This document shows positions 1 through 8,844 of a stretch of 64,000 bases of DNA, in pieces. The stretch covers positions 46,024-110,023 of the forward strand of contig CANSYW010000007.1 in NCBI GenBank assembly GCA_947651395.1, given 5' to 3'. Source of the DNA: an uncultured Pseudoflavonifractor sp. (GTDB lineage Bacteria > Bacillota > Clostridia > Oscillospirales > Oscillospiraceae). Within the stretch, counting starts at the first letter, position 1. Every line of letters starts with the position of its first letter. Made by a program: the position numbers and the translations under genes. The notes under the pieces are model-generated. The model did no database searches, had not been told where the DNA came from, and worked only from the letters and a program-made list of their open reading frames with translations.

Positions 1-60
<60 letters not shown>

Positions 61-64
61 AAAA

Positions 65-100
65 GGTACCCGATTCCATTTGGAATCGGGTACCTTTTTT
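65..100 (+). terminator. Intrinsic terminator of tRNA-Thr
   Basis: A perfect 13-bp stem (65-77 with 82-94), tetraloop ATTT, and a T6 run. The whole unit, including the last bases of the tRNA, has a diverged second copy at 7977-8035. A weaker hairpin near 157-187 (GGGCC/GGCCC, then TTTTTT) could act as backup. Confidence 0.9.
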
Positions 101-199
101 ATTTGTGGAAAGTTGAGATGAAGATTTTTGTCCCACACTGTGACCCTTGTGGATGGGCCATTAGCGGCCCTGTTCTTTTTTGCCGCATTGCTGCAATTT

Positions 200-1429
200 T
201 CAGGTACACGGAAGGGTGATGAAGAAGCTGATCACGCCGTTGGCGTATCGATTGTCGATCTTGCCCTTGTGCCGGAGGACAATGGCCTTTGCGGTGGACA
301 GGCCGATGCCGTAGCCGCCGGTGGTTCGGGCCCGGGAGGAGTCGGCCCGGTAGAAGCGATCAAAGTACCGGGGCAGTTGGGCCGGATCAAGGTCCTGGCA
401 GGGGTTGGAGACAACGATGCGCGCACCCCGTCCCTGTCGCTGCAGCGTCAGACGGATCGTCCCGCCTGGGTCACAGTACTTCACTGCGTTATCCAGGAGA
501 ATGGAAAAAAGCCGGAACAGGTTGTCCTGCACGCCGCAGAGATCAATACCGCTCTCCACCTCCGCCTCCAGAGTCTTGCCCGCCGACTCCGCCAGGGGAG
601 TAAAAGCGTCAATGTTGGCCTGGGCTACATCGCTGAGGGAGAAGGTGGTCATGGAGGCCTCCTTCACGGTCTCCTCCGTTCGGGCAAGCTCCACCAGATT
701 TTTGGTCAGCTTGTCCAGGCGGAGGATCTGGGCCCTGGCGCTGTCCAGCCATTGATTTTCCCCGTAGGAGTCCCCCAGCAGGGACATATCGGCGGAGAGG
801 ATGGCCAGGGGGGTTTTCAGCTCGTGGGAGGCGTCTGTGATAAACTGCCGCTGCCGCTCCAGATTTTCCGCAAAGGGGCGGACCACCCGGCCGGACAGGA
901 ACAGCAGCAGGATGAAGACGATGCCCGCACAGACGGAAAAGATGGCAAGGACCATCCGCAGCGTGTTTTCTGAGGTCTGTAGCTGCCGAAAGCAATCCAG
1001 CACCAGGATCATGCTGCCTCCATCCTCGGTGGCGAACACCCCGTATCGGTAGTGATCCACATATCCCCGCGGCCGCTGTTCCTTCAGGATCTCACCGATC
1101 CGCTCTATCGCCGAATGGCGGTCAAAGGCGGCGATGTGGGCCGTGTTGACCGACTGCACCTCATGCTGGGCGTTCAGGGATACCACAAAGTATCGGGTCT
1201 CAAAGGGGCTCTCCTTTGTGACCTGGAAGCCGTGTTCCCCCGCATTGGGGGGAGCGGCCGGCCGGGGGAACTCCCCGCCGTTTTCGTGGAGCAAATTGAT
1301 AATGAAGTCCGCCCGGTTTGTGGCAAGGGCGTGGCTTCCCAGTCCGATGGCGGTGCAGAGAAGGGCCATGGTGACGAGCAGCGAGGCCATGGCGATGAAG
1401 ACGAATTTTTTTCGCAGAGAACGGATCAT
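200..1429 (-). CDS. Sensor histidine kinase of a two-component system
   Basis: Membrane sensor kinase, 409 residues. Two membrane segments (about 9-30 and 157-179) flank an extracellular sensor region of about 125 residues that I do not recognise. There is no clear HAMP domain. The dimerisation box SHELKTP places the phosphorylated His at about residue 202. The ATPase domain shows the N-box (LLDNAVKY, Asn about 314), the FDRFYRAD F-box and a GGYGIGLS glycine box, so the catalytic parts are intact. Its start overlaps the stop of the response regulator gene by 4 bases, so the two are co-translated. It faces away from the MacAB-like operon, whose promoter carries an OmpR-type repeat, and probably controls it (inference). 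The signal is unknown. Confidence 0.93.
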   Translation of the reverse strand: MIRSLRKKFVFIAMASLLVTMALLCTAIGLGSHALATNRADFIINLLHENGGEFPRPAAPPNAGEHGFQVTKESPFETRYFVVSLNAQHEVQSVNTAHIAAFDRHSAIERIGEILKEQRPRGYVDHYRYGVFATEDGGSMILVLDCFRQLQTSENTLRMVLAIFSVCAGIVFILLLFLSGRVVRPFAENLERQRQFITDASHELKTPLAILSADMSLLGDSYGENQWLDSARAQILRLDKLTKNLVELARTEETVKEASMTTFSLSDVAQANIDAFTPLAESAGKTLEAEVESGIDLCGVQDNLFRLFSILLDNAVKYCDPGGTIRLTLQRQGRGARIVVSNPCQDLDPAQLPRYFDRFYRADSSRARTTGGYGIGLSTAKAIVLRHKGKIDNRYANGVISFFITLPCT

Positions 1430-2100
1430 TTGATCTCCTCCAACAGATACCCCTGGCCCCGGCGGGCGGCGATGCGGACATTGGCGCCGATGGTCTCCAG
1501 CTTCCGCCGCAGATAGGAGATATAGGCCCAGACCACATTGATCTCCGCCTCGCTGTCATAGCCCCAAATGTGCTCCATGAACTGCTCGGTGGAAATGAGG
1601 CGGCCCTTCTGCCGCATCAGCAGCTCCAGCATCTGGAACTCCTTGCTGCCCAGGCGGATGGAGTTGCTGCCGCAGGTCAGGGCAAAGGTGGAGCGATCCA
1701 GGGTGATGTTCCCGGCGGAGAGAAGGCTGGGGGTGTAGACCCCGCTCCGGCGAGTCAGGGCCCCTACACGTGCAATAAACTCCCCGGCGTCAAAGGGCTT
1801 GGGCAGATAGTCGTCGGCGCCGCTGTTGAGTCCGGCGATCCGGTCCTCCACCTGGCTTTTGGCGGTAAGCAGAAGAACCGGGGTGGAGGCTCCCCGTTGG
1901 CGCAGGGCGGTCAGGACCTGTATCCCGTCCAGCCTGGGCATCATAATGTCCAGCACCAGGCAGTCATAGTGGGCCGCCAGGGCGTAGTCCAGGGCGTCCT
2001 GCCCGTCGTAGACCAGATCCACCGAGTAGCGCTCCCGCTTCAAAAGGGCCTCCAGCACGGCGGTCATATCGGGCTCGTCGTCGGCCACCAAGATCCTCAT
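1426..2100 (-). CDS. OmpR/PhoB-family response regulator
   Basis: DNA-binding response regulator, 224 residues, first gene of the regulator-kinase operon. The receiver domain has the acidic pair DDEPD near the start, phospho-acceptor Asp about 51 (VLDIMMPRLDG), a switch Thr (LLLTAKS) and Lys in LPKPFD. The C-terminal winged helix (about 125-224) has the typical SKEFQMLELL start and RRKLE recognition region. The ribosome site AGGAGGAGAGCCC lies just before the ATG. Members bind 10-11 bp direct repeats. One such pair (2262-2283) lies across the divergent promoter, which makes the export operon its likely target. Confidence 0.95.
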   Translation of the reverse strand: MRILVADDEPDMTAVLEALLKRERYSVDLVYDGQDALDYALAAHYDCLVLDIMMPRLDGIQVLTALRQRGASTPVLLLTAKSQVEDRIAGLNSGADDYLPKPFDAGEFIARVGALTRRSGVYTPSLLSAGNITLDRSTFALTCGSNSIRLGSKEFQMLELLMRQKGRLISTEQFMEHIWGYDSEAEINVVWAYISYLRRKLETIGANVRIAARRGQGYLLEEIK

Positions 2101-2140
2101 GGGCTCTCCTCCTGCCTTTTCGGGGCCTTGTATGATAAGG

Positions 2141-2170
2141 ATTCTATCATATCCCGTCCCGGTCTGTCAA
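2141..2170 (-). promoter_or_regulatory. Sigma-A promoter of the two-component operon
   Basis: Read on the minus strand, TTGACA (2165-2170) and TAGAAT (2141-2146) are separated by 18 bases, upstream of the response regulator ATG at 2100. The -35 matches consensus exactly. Confidence 0.7.
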
Positions 2171-2235
2171 AATTCCTTCCCCGGGGCCTTCTATGGCCCC
2201 GGGCTCATTTTTATGATAGCCCTTTAACTCAAAAC

Positions 2236-2295
2236 GAACTTAAAAAAGAGGAGGCGTCCTCCTTTTAAGTTGCTTTTAAGTTCACCCGATATAAT
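2236..2295 (+). promoter_or_regulatory. Activator-type promoter of the MacAB-like operon with OmpR-family direct repeat
   Basis: A perfect -10 TATAAT (2290-2295) has no good -35. In its place lie two tandem 11-bp units, CTTTTAAGTTG (2262-2272) and CTTTTAAGTTC (2273-2283). An exact inverted copy of ten bases, GAACTTAAAA, is at 2236-2245. An 11-bp direct repeat over the -35 is the usual arrangement for activation by OmpR/PhoB regulators. A GC hairpin (CCCCGGGGCC/GGCCCCGGG, about 2178-2203) lies further upstream. Confidence 0.75.
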
Positions 2296-2340
2296 GGGCC
2301 GTGCTATTTGAGGCAAATGCACGGAAAGGGTGACAGATAT

Positions 2341-4146
2341 ATGATATTTGCAAAAAAGCAAGAGGAAAAAGCGGTGGTGCCCAGGCCGAAAAAGTCAAAG
2401 CCGGTCAAGCGGGGGGTGGCGGTGCTCCTCCTCTGTGCTCTGGCCGGCGGCGGATTCTATATCTATTCCGGTCGCAGCCGTCGTCCTTCGGCGGACTTCA
2501 CCGATATGACCTATACCACCGCCGCCGTGGAGCGGCGGAGCATCACGGCGGCCATCACCGGCAGCGGGACCCTCCAGGCCGCCAACACCTACTCAGTGAC
2601 CACCAACCTGTCCGACACCATCCTCACCGCCGACTTTGAGGAGGGGGACCGGGTGGAGATGGGACAGATCCTTTATACTATCGACTCCTCTGATATGGCC
2701 ACCACCCTGGAGCAGTCCGCCATCTCCCTCAGCCAGGCGGAGCGATCCTATCAAAATAAACTGGAGAGTAAAAATGATCTCAATGTGACGGCCACTCTCT
2801 CCGGCCGGATCATGGCCCTGAATGTGGAGGTGGGAGACGAGGTCAGCCCGGGCCAGACCATCGCTACGATCCGAAATTCGGACACTATGACGTTGACGGC
2901 GCCCTTCCCCGCAGACGATGCGGAAGGGTTTTATGTGGGCCAAGCGGCCCAGGTCACTCTGGACAGTACCTTTGAGCCCCTCTCGGGGACAGTGAGCAAG
3001 ATCTCGGCCAACACCTCTGTGCGCACCGGCAACATGATCGTCCGGGAGGTGACCATCGACGTAGCGAACCCCGGCGGCATCTCTACCACCCAGAGCGCCT
3101 CTGCCCAGGTGAACGGCGTGGGCAGCAGCGCCGGCGGCGCCTTTACTTATAAAGAGGAGGGCACTGTCACCGCCGGCCTCTCCGGTCAGGTGGCCGGCGT
3201 TAACGTGTCCGAGGGCGACTGGGTGGAGAAGGGGCGGCTGCTGGTCACCCTGACCAGCGACAGCCTGGACGACGAGATCACCAACGCCTCCAACAGCCTG
3301 CGCAACGCCCAGATCTCCCAGGAGAGCCAGTATAACCGGTTGGAGGATTACACCATCACCTCCCCCATCTCAGGGACGGTCATCGACAAGAACTACAAGG
3401 CGGGAGAGACCTCCGAGGCCAACAAGACCCTGTGTACCATCTACGACCTTTCTTACCTCCAGATGACCCTCAACGTGGACGAGCTGGACATTGCCGACAT
3501 CGCCGTGGGCCAGACCGTCTCGGTGGTGGCCGACGCCCTGGAGGACAGGACTTATGAGGGAGTGGTCACCAAGGTGAGCGTGGTGGGCAGTACCTCGGGC
3601 GGGGTCACCACCTACCCTGTATCCATCCGCATCGACGAGACCGATGGTCTGCTTCCCGGCATGAATGTGGACGCCACCATTCTCTTTGGAAGCGCCGAAA
3701 ATGTGCTGACCATCCCCGCCGCCGCATTGAACCGGGGCAACCGGGTATTGATCACAGCTGACTCCCCCAGCGCAAAGAATGCCTCTGCCGCCGAAGGCTC
3801 CGGCCAGGGGGGAACGCCCGGCGAGGGCGACGCCATGCCGGATTTTGGCGGTTCCGCTCCCGAGGGCAGCGGTGACCGGCCCAACATCAGCAAAAACGGC
3901 GAAGGACAGAATACCTCCGCCCAAGGTGATGTCGCCGGCTATGTGTCGGTAGAGGTGGAGATCGGCCTCAGTGACGATAACTACATTGAGATCGTCTCCG
4001 GCCTTCAGGAGGGGGACACGGTGGCCTACATCCCCACTGCCTCCAGCGGCGGATTTGGCATGATGATGGGCATGGGCGGTATGCCTGGCGGTATGGGCGG
4101 CGGAATGCCCAGCGGCGGCCCCGGTGGCCGGCCGGGAGGATTCTGA
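2341..4146 (+). CDS. MacA/HlyD-family efflux adaptor with Met/Gly-rich tail
   Basis: Membrane-anchored adaptor of an ABC export system, 601 residues from the ATG at 2341. One N-terminal membrane segment (about 25-42) precedes two biotinyl/lipoyl-like hairpin regions: SGTLQ...FEEGDRVEMGQILYTI, and a second GTVTAGLSG...VSEGDWVEKGRLL with SGTVIDKNYKAGE. Beta-barrel segments and a low-complexity Ser/Gly/Pro linker follow. The last ~32 residues are almost only Gly, Met and Pro (nine Met), which is unusual. The ATPase gene follows with 1 base between. In Gram-positives these adaptors pair with MacB-like permeases for peptides, antibiotics or lipids; the cargo here is unknown. The longer frame from 2308 lacks a better ribosome site. 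Confidence 0.88.
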   Translation: MIFAKKQEEKAVVPRPKKSKPVKRGVAVLLLCALAGGGFYIYSGRSRRPSADFTDMTYTTAAVERRSITAAITGSGTLQAANTYSVTTNLSDTILTADFEEGDRVEMGQILYTIDSSDMATTLEQSAISLSQAERSYQNKLESKNDLNVTATLSGRIMALNVEVGDEVSPGQTIATIRNSDTMTLTAPFPADDAEGFYVGQAAQVTLDSTFEPLSGTVSKISANTSVRTGNMIVREVTIDVANPGGISTTQSASAQVNGVGSSAGGAFTYKEEGTVTAGLSGQVAGVNVSEGDWVEKGRLLVTLTSDSLDDEITNASNSLRNAQISQESQYNRLEDYTITSPISGTVIDKNYKAGETSEANKTLCTIYDLSYLQMTLNVDELDIADIAVGQTVSVVADALEDRTYEGVVTKVSVVGSTSGGVTTYPVSIRIDETDGLLPGMNVDATILFGSAENVLTIPAAALNRGNRVLITADSPSAKNASAAEGSGQGGTPGEGDAMPDFGGSAPEGSGDRPNISKNGEGQNTSAQGDVAGYVSVEVEIGLSDDNYIEIVSGLQEGDTVAYIPTASSGGFGMMMGMGGMPGGMGGGMPSGGPGGRPGGF

Positions 4147-4147
4147 T

Positions 4148-4888
4148 ATGAGCGCTCTTATCGAATTTCAGAACGTTTGTAAATACTACGAGATGGGGGA
4201 CACCACCGTAGTAGCCGCCGACCACATCTCCTTTCAAATTCAACGGGGGGAGTTCGTGGCCATCGTGGGATCCTCCGGTTCCGGCAAATCCACCTGTATG
4301 AACATCATCGGGTGTCTGGATGTTCCTTCGGAGGGCACTTACCTTTTGGATGGCCGGGATGTGGGAGGGATGAACAAAAATGAACTGGCCGAGATCCGCA
4401 ACGAGCTTTTGGGCTTCATCTTCCAGCAGTATAACCTCCTGCCCAAGCTGAACCTGCTGGAAAATGTGGAGGTGCCCCTGATGTATGCCGGCATCTCCCG
4501 GTCTGAGCGGCGGGAGCGGGCCGAGGCGGCCCTTGGCATGGTGGGGCTGGAGGAGAAGCTGAAGCACAAGCCCAGCCAGCTCTCCGGCGGCCAGCAGCAG
4601 CGGGTGTCCATCGCCCGGGCATTGGCGGGGGAGCCCGCCGTTATCCTGGCCGACGAGCCCACCGGCGCCCTGGATTCCCGCACCGGTCGGGAGGTGCTCT
4701 CCCTTCTTCAACAGCTTCACGCCGCTGGAAACACGGTGGTCCTTATTACCCACGACAACACCATTGCCGTCCAGGCCCAGCGGATCATCCGGCTGGAGGA
4801 CGGCCGGGTGGTCTACGACGGCCCCTCCGACGCCCCCGATGCGGTGGTGACCCCTCGTGTCGCCGGTACAGGAGGTGGAGCGGCATGA
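4148..4888 (+). CDS. ABC transporter ATP-binding protein (MacB/LolD type)
   Basis: Cytosolic ATPase that powers the FtsX-like permease encoded next, 246 residues. Walker [10 protein letters not shown] (about 41-49), Q-loop in [10 protein letters not shown], signature [15 protein letters not shown] (about 148), and Walker [13 protein letters not shown] followed by the switch His in LITHD are all intact. The ATG at 4148 was chosen because GGGAGGATTCTGAT precedes it; an in-frame ATG 24 bases upstream falls inside the adaptor gene. The stop overlaps the next start by 4 bases. This family forms MacB-like tripartite systems with the adaptor upstream. Confidence 0.95.
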   Translation: MSALIEFQNVCKYYEMGDTTVVAADHISFQIQRGEFVAIVGSSGSGKSTCMNIIGCLDVPSEGTYLLDGRDVGGMNKNELAEIRNELLGFIFQQYNLLPKLNLLENVEVPLMYAGISRSERRERAEAALGMVGLEEKLKHKPSQLSGGQQQRVSIARALAGEPAVILADEPTGALDSRTGREVLSLLQQLHAAGNTVVLITHDNTIAVQAQRIIRLEDGRVVYDGPSDAPDAVVTPRVAGTGGGAA

Positions 4889-6072
4889 GTATTTTTGAAT
4901 CTCTGACCCTGGCCTTTAAGAACATCGTCTCCAGCAAGACCCGGACCCTGCTGACCATGCTGGGCATCATCATCGGCGTGGCGGCGGTCATCGTTATTGT
5001 GGGCCTGGGCAACGGCCTGGAGGGATATATTACCGAGAGCTTTTCCAGCATGGGCACCAACACCCTCACGGCCAGCGTCTCCGCCCGGGGCTCCACCCGG
5101 ACCCTGAGCGTGGACGATATGTACGACATCGTGGAGGAGAACAGCGGCTATCTGGATCTGTGCTCTCCCACTGTGAATATGATGGGCAGCGTAAAGATTG
5201 GCTCGGAGACCTCCCGTACCTCGGTGACCGGGGTCAGCGAGGACTACTTCTCCATCAAAAACTACACGCTCTCCAAGGGGCGGGGCATCCAGTACAGCGA
5301 CATTGCCCTGCGTGCCAAGACCTGCGTGGTGGGGGCCTATGTGGACATGGCCTACTACGGGGGCAGCGCCGTGGGGGAGACCCTGCGGGTGGGGGGGCAG
5401 AGCCTTACCATTGTGGGGGTCATAGAGCAGCAGTCCGAGGAGCTGGAGGAGGGGGGCAGCGACGACTGTTTGTTTCTCCCCTACTCCACCGCCGCCCGGC
5501 TCAGCGGCGGGGTGAGCAGCTACACCGTCACCGTCCGGGACGAGAGCCTGATCGCCGAGGGCAAGGCCGCCCTGGAGAACGCCCTGGAGGACTTTTTTGG
5601 AAGCGACTCCTTCTATACGGTGACCAGCATGTCCGAAATGCTGGAGACCATGACGGGAATGATCAGTATCCTGGTGGCGGTCCTGGCTGGCATTGCCGCC
5701 ATCTCTCTGGTGGTAGGCGGCATCGGTATCATGAATATCATGCTGGTATCGGTGACCGAGCGGACCCGGGAGATCGGCATCCGTAAGTCCCTGGGGGCCA
5801 AGGAGCGGTACATCATGGAGCAGTTCGTCATTGAAGCGGCGGCCACCAGCGCCCTGGGGGGCGTCATCGGCATTCTGCTGGGCTATGCCCTCTCCGCCGT
5901 GGCCTCCAAGGTGGTGGCCGGCCTTATGGAGACGGCCCTGACCGTGGCCCCCACAGTGGGAGCGGTGGGGACGGCCTTCGGCATCTCGGTGGGCATCGGC
6001 ATCCTCTTCGGTTACCTGCCGGCCAAGAAGGCAGCCGTCCTCAATCCCATTGACGCCCTGCACTACGATTAA
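4885..6072 (+). CDS. MacB-like ABC transporter permease (FtsX domain)
   Basis: Membrane permease of 395 residues. An N-terminal membrane segment (about 18-43, with the family motif [15 protein letters not shown]) is followed by a MacB-type extracellular domain of ~220 residues. Three C-terminal helices carry the FtsX signature ([21 protein letters not shown], about residues 277-297). A separate ATPase, rather than the fused E. coli MacB layout, is normal in Firmicutes. MacB-like proteins transmit ATPase motion across the membrane and do not pass substrate through the lipid bilayer. Overlap with the ATPase gene and tight spacing with the SLH gene indicate one operon. Confidence 0.93.
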   Translation: MSIFESLTLAFKNIVSSKTRTLLTMLGIIIGVAAVIVIVGLGNGLEGYITESFSSMGTNTLTASVSARGSTRTLSVDDMYDIVEENSGYLDLCSPTVNMMGSVKIGSETSRTSVTGVSEDYFSIKNYTLSKGRGIQYSDIALRAKTCVVGAYVDMAYYGGSAVGETLRVGGQSLTIVGVIEQQSEELEEGGSDDCLFLPYSTAARLSGGVSSYTVTVRDESLIAEGKAALENALEDFFGSDSFYTVTSMSEMLETMTGMISILVAVLAGIAAISLVVGGIGIMNIMLVSVTERTREIGIRKSLGAKERYIMEQFVIEAAATSALGGVIGILLGYALSAVASKVVAGLMETALTVAPTVGAVGTAFGISVGIGILFGYLPAKKAAVLNPIDALHYD

Positions 6073-6084
6073 AGGAGCATGAAT

Positions 6085-7944
6085 ATGAAAAAACGATTGA
6101 TCGGTCTGATCTGCACCGCCTGCCTTCTGCTGGGCATGGCATCCCCCGCTGCCCTGGCGGCAGACGCCGATACCCGGCTGGAGACCATCCGGGTCCTGGG
6201 GATCCTGAGCGGCAATGAAAGCGGGGACCTGATGCTCTCTTCTCCCGTGTCCCGGGCGGAGTTTGCCAAAATGATGGCTGCCGCCTCCGCCTATAAGGAC
6301 TCGGTGGGTAAGGGCTATGGCGTCTCCCTGTTCGCCGATGTGAAAAGCGGCCATTGGGCGGGGGAATATATCAAGCTGGCGGTGGAGCAGGGGTGGTTTA
6401 CCGGCTATGTGGACGGCACCTTCCGGCCGGATAACTCCATCACCCTGGAGGAGGGCTGTACCGCACTGCTGCGGCTTTTGGGCTATGACTCAGGCAACCT
6501 GGTGGGCACCTTCCCCGACGCCCAGCTGGCCAAGGCGGCCTCCGTTGGCCTTCTGGATGATGTCTCCGCCGGTCGGGGGCAGATTTTGACCAGGCAGGAC
6601 TGTGTCATCCTCTTCTATAATCTGCTGACCGCCCCTACCAGCGGAAATATGGTTTATGGCACTACATTGGGCTACAGCGTGACAGGCGGTGAAGTGGACT
6701 ATTCCGCTCTGGTCAGCGCCGACCTGAAGGGCCCCTATGTGGCGGAGTCCGGCGGAAGCGTGACGCTCCCATTCACCGAAAGCGGCGCCACGGTGTACCG
6801 GGACGGCTCATCCTCCAGCCTGTCCGAGGTAAAGCAGTATGATGTTTACTACTACAATACAAACCTGCACACCGTCTGGGTCTACAGTGACCGGGTCACC
6901 GGCACCCTCACCGCCGTCTCCCCCAACCGGGTCTCCCCGGCTTCCGTGACGGTGGGGGGTGTGTCCTACTCCCTGGGCACCTCCGGTGTCGTCTATAAGC
7001 TCTCCAGCAAGGGCGGATTTCCGGAGGGGGCGTCAGTGACCTTTCTGCTGGGTATGAACGGGGAGGTAGTGGAGGTGCTCTCCGCTCAGGATAGCCAAGG
7101 CATTTATTACGGTGTGATCCAGTCTGCCCAGCAGCAGGCCTCCACTGCCTCCACCGGCTCCGCCTCCGCCGGGGTGCAGACCCAGGTCAAGGTGGCCTGC
7201 TCCGACGGCATCGTCCGCACCTTTTACCAGGCCGGCAGCAAGTCCTTCGCCGCCGGCCGCCTGGTCAGTGTGTCCACAGACCAGACCGGCACGAGCATAA
7301 AAACCCTTTCCGAAAAGACCCTGGAGGGGAGCTTCAGCAGTGATGGGACCCGTTTTGCCGGCTACGCACTGTCTGACAAGATAGAAATATTGGATACGGA
7401 TGAGGGAGGGGTATACATGAAGCTCTATCCCTCCCGGTTGGCCGGAACAAAGCTGAAGAGTTCGGATGTCCGCTACTATACCCTGGACGAAAACGGCGCC
7501 ATTGACCGGCTCATTCTGAAGGAAGCCACAGGAGACACCCTGGACTATGCCTACGTGACCTCCGCCAACAGTGTGACCGAGGGTATGAATATCTCAGGCA
7601 GCTACACCTATCTCCAAAATGGAGAGAGCCGGACCATCAGCGGGAGCACCGTATACAGCGTCACAGTGGGAGGCGCGGCCCTTCTCTATGACGGCGGAGC
7701 TTTTAAAACCTTCAAGCAGCTCAAATCTGTAAAACTGACCGATCTGACCGACACCTATGCTGTTTCCGGCAATCAAAAGTATCAGATCGCCGAAAACGTC
7801 CAGGTTCTTTTAAAAGGCGGCAACGGAAAAATTTATACTACAAGCCTTTCAGAGATCAACAGCTCCGACTACACGCTGACCGGCTGGTATGACAGCTTCG
7901 GCCTCTCCGCCGGGGGCCGGATCCGCATCCTCGTGGCCTCCTGA
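6085..7944 (+). CDS. S-layer homology (SLH) domain surface protein
   Basis: Exported cell-wall-bound protein of 619 residues. A signal peptide (KKRLIGLICTACLLL...ALAADA) is followed by SLH modules within about residues 27-190: SRAEFAKMM, FADVKSGHWAGEYI, GWFTGYVDGTFRPDNSITLEEG and a weaker third unit. These bind secondary cell-wall polymers. The remaining ~430 residues are beta-rich, Ser/Thr/Gly-rich and unrecognised. The start at 6085 has AAAGGAG 7 bases upstream; the ATG at 6079 is too close to that site. It lies 12 bases after the permease stop, so it is the last gene of the export operon, and may be a surface partner or stress-response product of that system. Confidence 0.88.
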   Translation: MKKRLIGLICTACLLLGMASPAALAADADTRLETIRVLGILSGNESGDLMLSSPVSRAEFAKMMAAASAYKDSVGKGYGVSLFADVKSGHWAGEYIKLAVEQGWFTGYVDGTFRPDNSITLEEGCTALLRLLGYDSGNLVGTFPDAQLAKAASVGLLDDVSAGRGQILTRQDCVILFYNLLTAPTSGNMVYGTTLGYSVTGGEVDYSALVSADLKGPYVAESGGSVTLPFTESGATVYRDGSSSSLSEVKQYDVYYYNTNLHTVWVYSDRVTGTLTAVSPNRVSPASVTVGGVSYSLGTSGVVYKLSSKGGFPEGASVTFLLGMNGEVVEVLSAQDSQGIYYGVIQSAQQQASTASTGSASAGVQTQVKVACSDGIVRTFYQAGSKSFAAGRLVSVSTDQTGTSIKTLSEKTLEGSFSSDGTRFAGYALSDKIEILDTDEGGVYMKLYPSRLAGTKLKSSDVRYYTLDENGAIDRLILKEATGDTLDYAYVTSANSVTEGMNISGSYTYLQNGESRTISGSTVYSVTVGGAALLYDGGAFKTFKQLKSVKLTDLTDTYAVSGNQKYQIAENVQVLLKGGNGKIYTTSLSEINSSDYTLTGWYDSFGLSAGGRIRILVAS

Positions 7945-7976
7945 CCTATACGGGAAAACCAGCGGGTGGAGCACGC

Positions 7977-8035
7977 AGCAGCTCCAAAAAGGCGCCCGAT
8001 CCCAAATGGGATCGGGCGCCTTTTTTATTTGCGGA
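7977..8035 (+). repeat. Second copy of the tRNA-Thr 3' end plus terminator
   Basis: This matches 51-109 at 50 of 59 positions. It begins with 16 identical bases that in the first copy are the tRNA acceptor end and CCA. Six of nine differences form three compensated base pairs in the stem, two are in the loop and one is outside. No tRNA body precedes this copy. Confidence 0.85.
7991..8026 (+). terminator. Intrinsic terminator of the MacAB-SLH operon
   Basis: A 13-bp GC-rich perfect stem (7991-8003 with 8008-8020), loop AAAT, then T6. It ends the operon 47 bases after the SLH stop and also separates it from the convergent DUF169 gene. Confidence 0.92.
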
Positions 8036-8050
8036 CGGGGAATAAAACCG

Positions 8051-8821
8051 TTATTTCAGATCCACGTGGCTGCCGCTCTCCCGGGCCATCTCCTGCCAGT
8101 GGGTCATGCGGGCTTTCAGATCGGCTTTGCTGGCCTCGTCCTCCCGGAAGGCGATCAGGGTCCAGTCCATCTCCTCCAGGGCCTGGAAGAACTCGGGCAG
8201 CTTCTGGAAGGGCACCGAGATCATCCGCAGTCCGGCGGGGTAGGCCTTCCGGCGGCGCAGGCCGTGGTAGAAGCCGGTGGTGATGTGGTTGGCCTTTCCC
8301 GAGATAAGGGGATAGGCGTACATCCACCCGCAGCTGATCACCGGGCTGGACTTGCTCTCCCACAGGTCGCCGCTGATATAGCTGGTGGCCCGCATGATGA
8401 TGTCCGCCTGAGGCAGGTCGGCCACGAAGAACAGGAGATCGGGATCGAAGTCGCAGTCCACGGCGGGGCAGTACTCCACATAGTTTACCGTGTGGGGCTC
8501 CACAATGGGCAGCTTCTGATAGAGCTGCTGACAGCCCACGGGGGACTTGTAACAGCCGAAGTCGTAGCCCGCCTGGCCGCTGGCGGTGACGGGGGGCTTG
8601 TCGATCATGCCCATGACCATTTTGCCGTAGCACTCGTCGTCATTGACGTCGATATAGAAATGTCTGCCGGTGTCCTGGGCGTATTTCACATACTGACAGA
8701 AGGCCACCTTTTCCCCGTCGTAGTGGGGCACGTCGGGCTTTTCAAAGCGCAGCTTGATGGCCACCGCCGGATAGGGCAGTTCCAGCTTGCGCAGCAGTTC
8801 TTTATCCTTTTCACGCAGCAT
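8051..8821 (-). CDS. DUF169 family protein
   Basis: Cytosolic protein of 256 residues assigned to DUF169 by its overall pattern: early PAVAIKL, FCQYV, DECYGKM, FGCYKSP and a Cys pair in EYCPAVDCDF. It is Cys-rich with no membrane segment. DUF169 has no established activity; the conserved Cys residues could hold a metal or cluster (inference). The ATG at 8821 has GAGGTG six bases upstream, better placed than the GTG nine bases earlier. It is the last gene of the minus-strand TRAP operon, 23 bases after the LarA-like gene, so a role in using or sensing the imported acid is likely. Confidence 0.75.
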   Translation of the reverse strand: MLREKDKELLRKLELPYPAVAIKLRFEKPDVPHYDGEKVAFCQYVKYAQDTGRHFYIDVNDDECYGKMVMGMIDKPPVTASGQAGYDFGCYKSPVGCQQLYQKLPIVEPHTVNYVEYCPAVDCDFDPDLLFFVADLPQADIIMRATSYISGDLWESKSSPVISCGWMYAYPLISGKANHITTGFYHGLRRRKAYPAGLRMISVPFQKLPEFFQALEEMDWTLIAFREDEASKADLKARMTHWQEMARESGSHVDLK

Positions 8822-8844
8822 GAGATTCACCTCGCGATTTCGTT

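Noticed and set aside
6079..6081. First ATG of the SLH protein frame as start
   Set aside because: The AAAGGAG site is only 1-2 bases upstream; the ATG at 6085 has correct spacing.
200..8035. Integrated mobile element with integrase between the two tRNA-end copies
   Set aside because: No integrase, recombinase, replication or phage gene is present in the interval, so only the duplicated boundary itself is reported.
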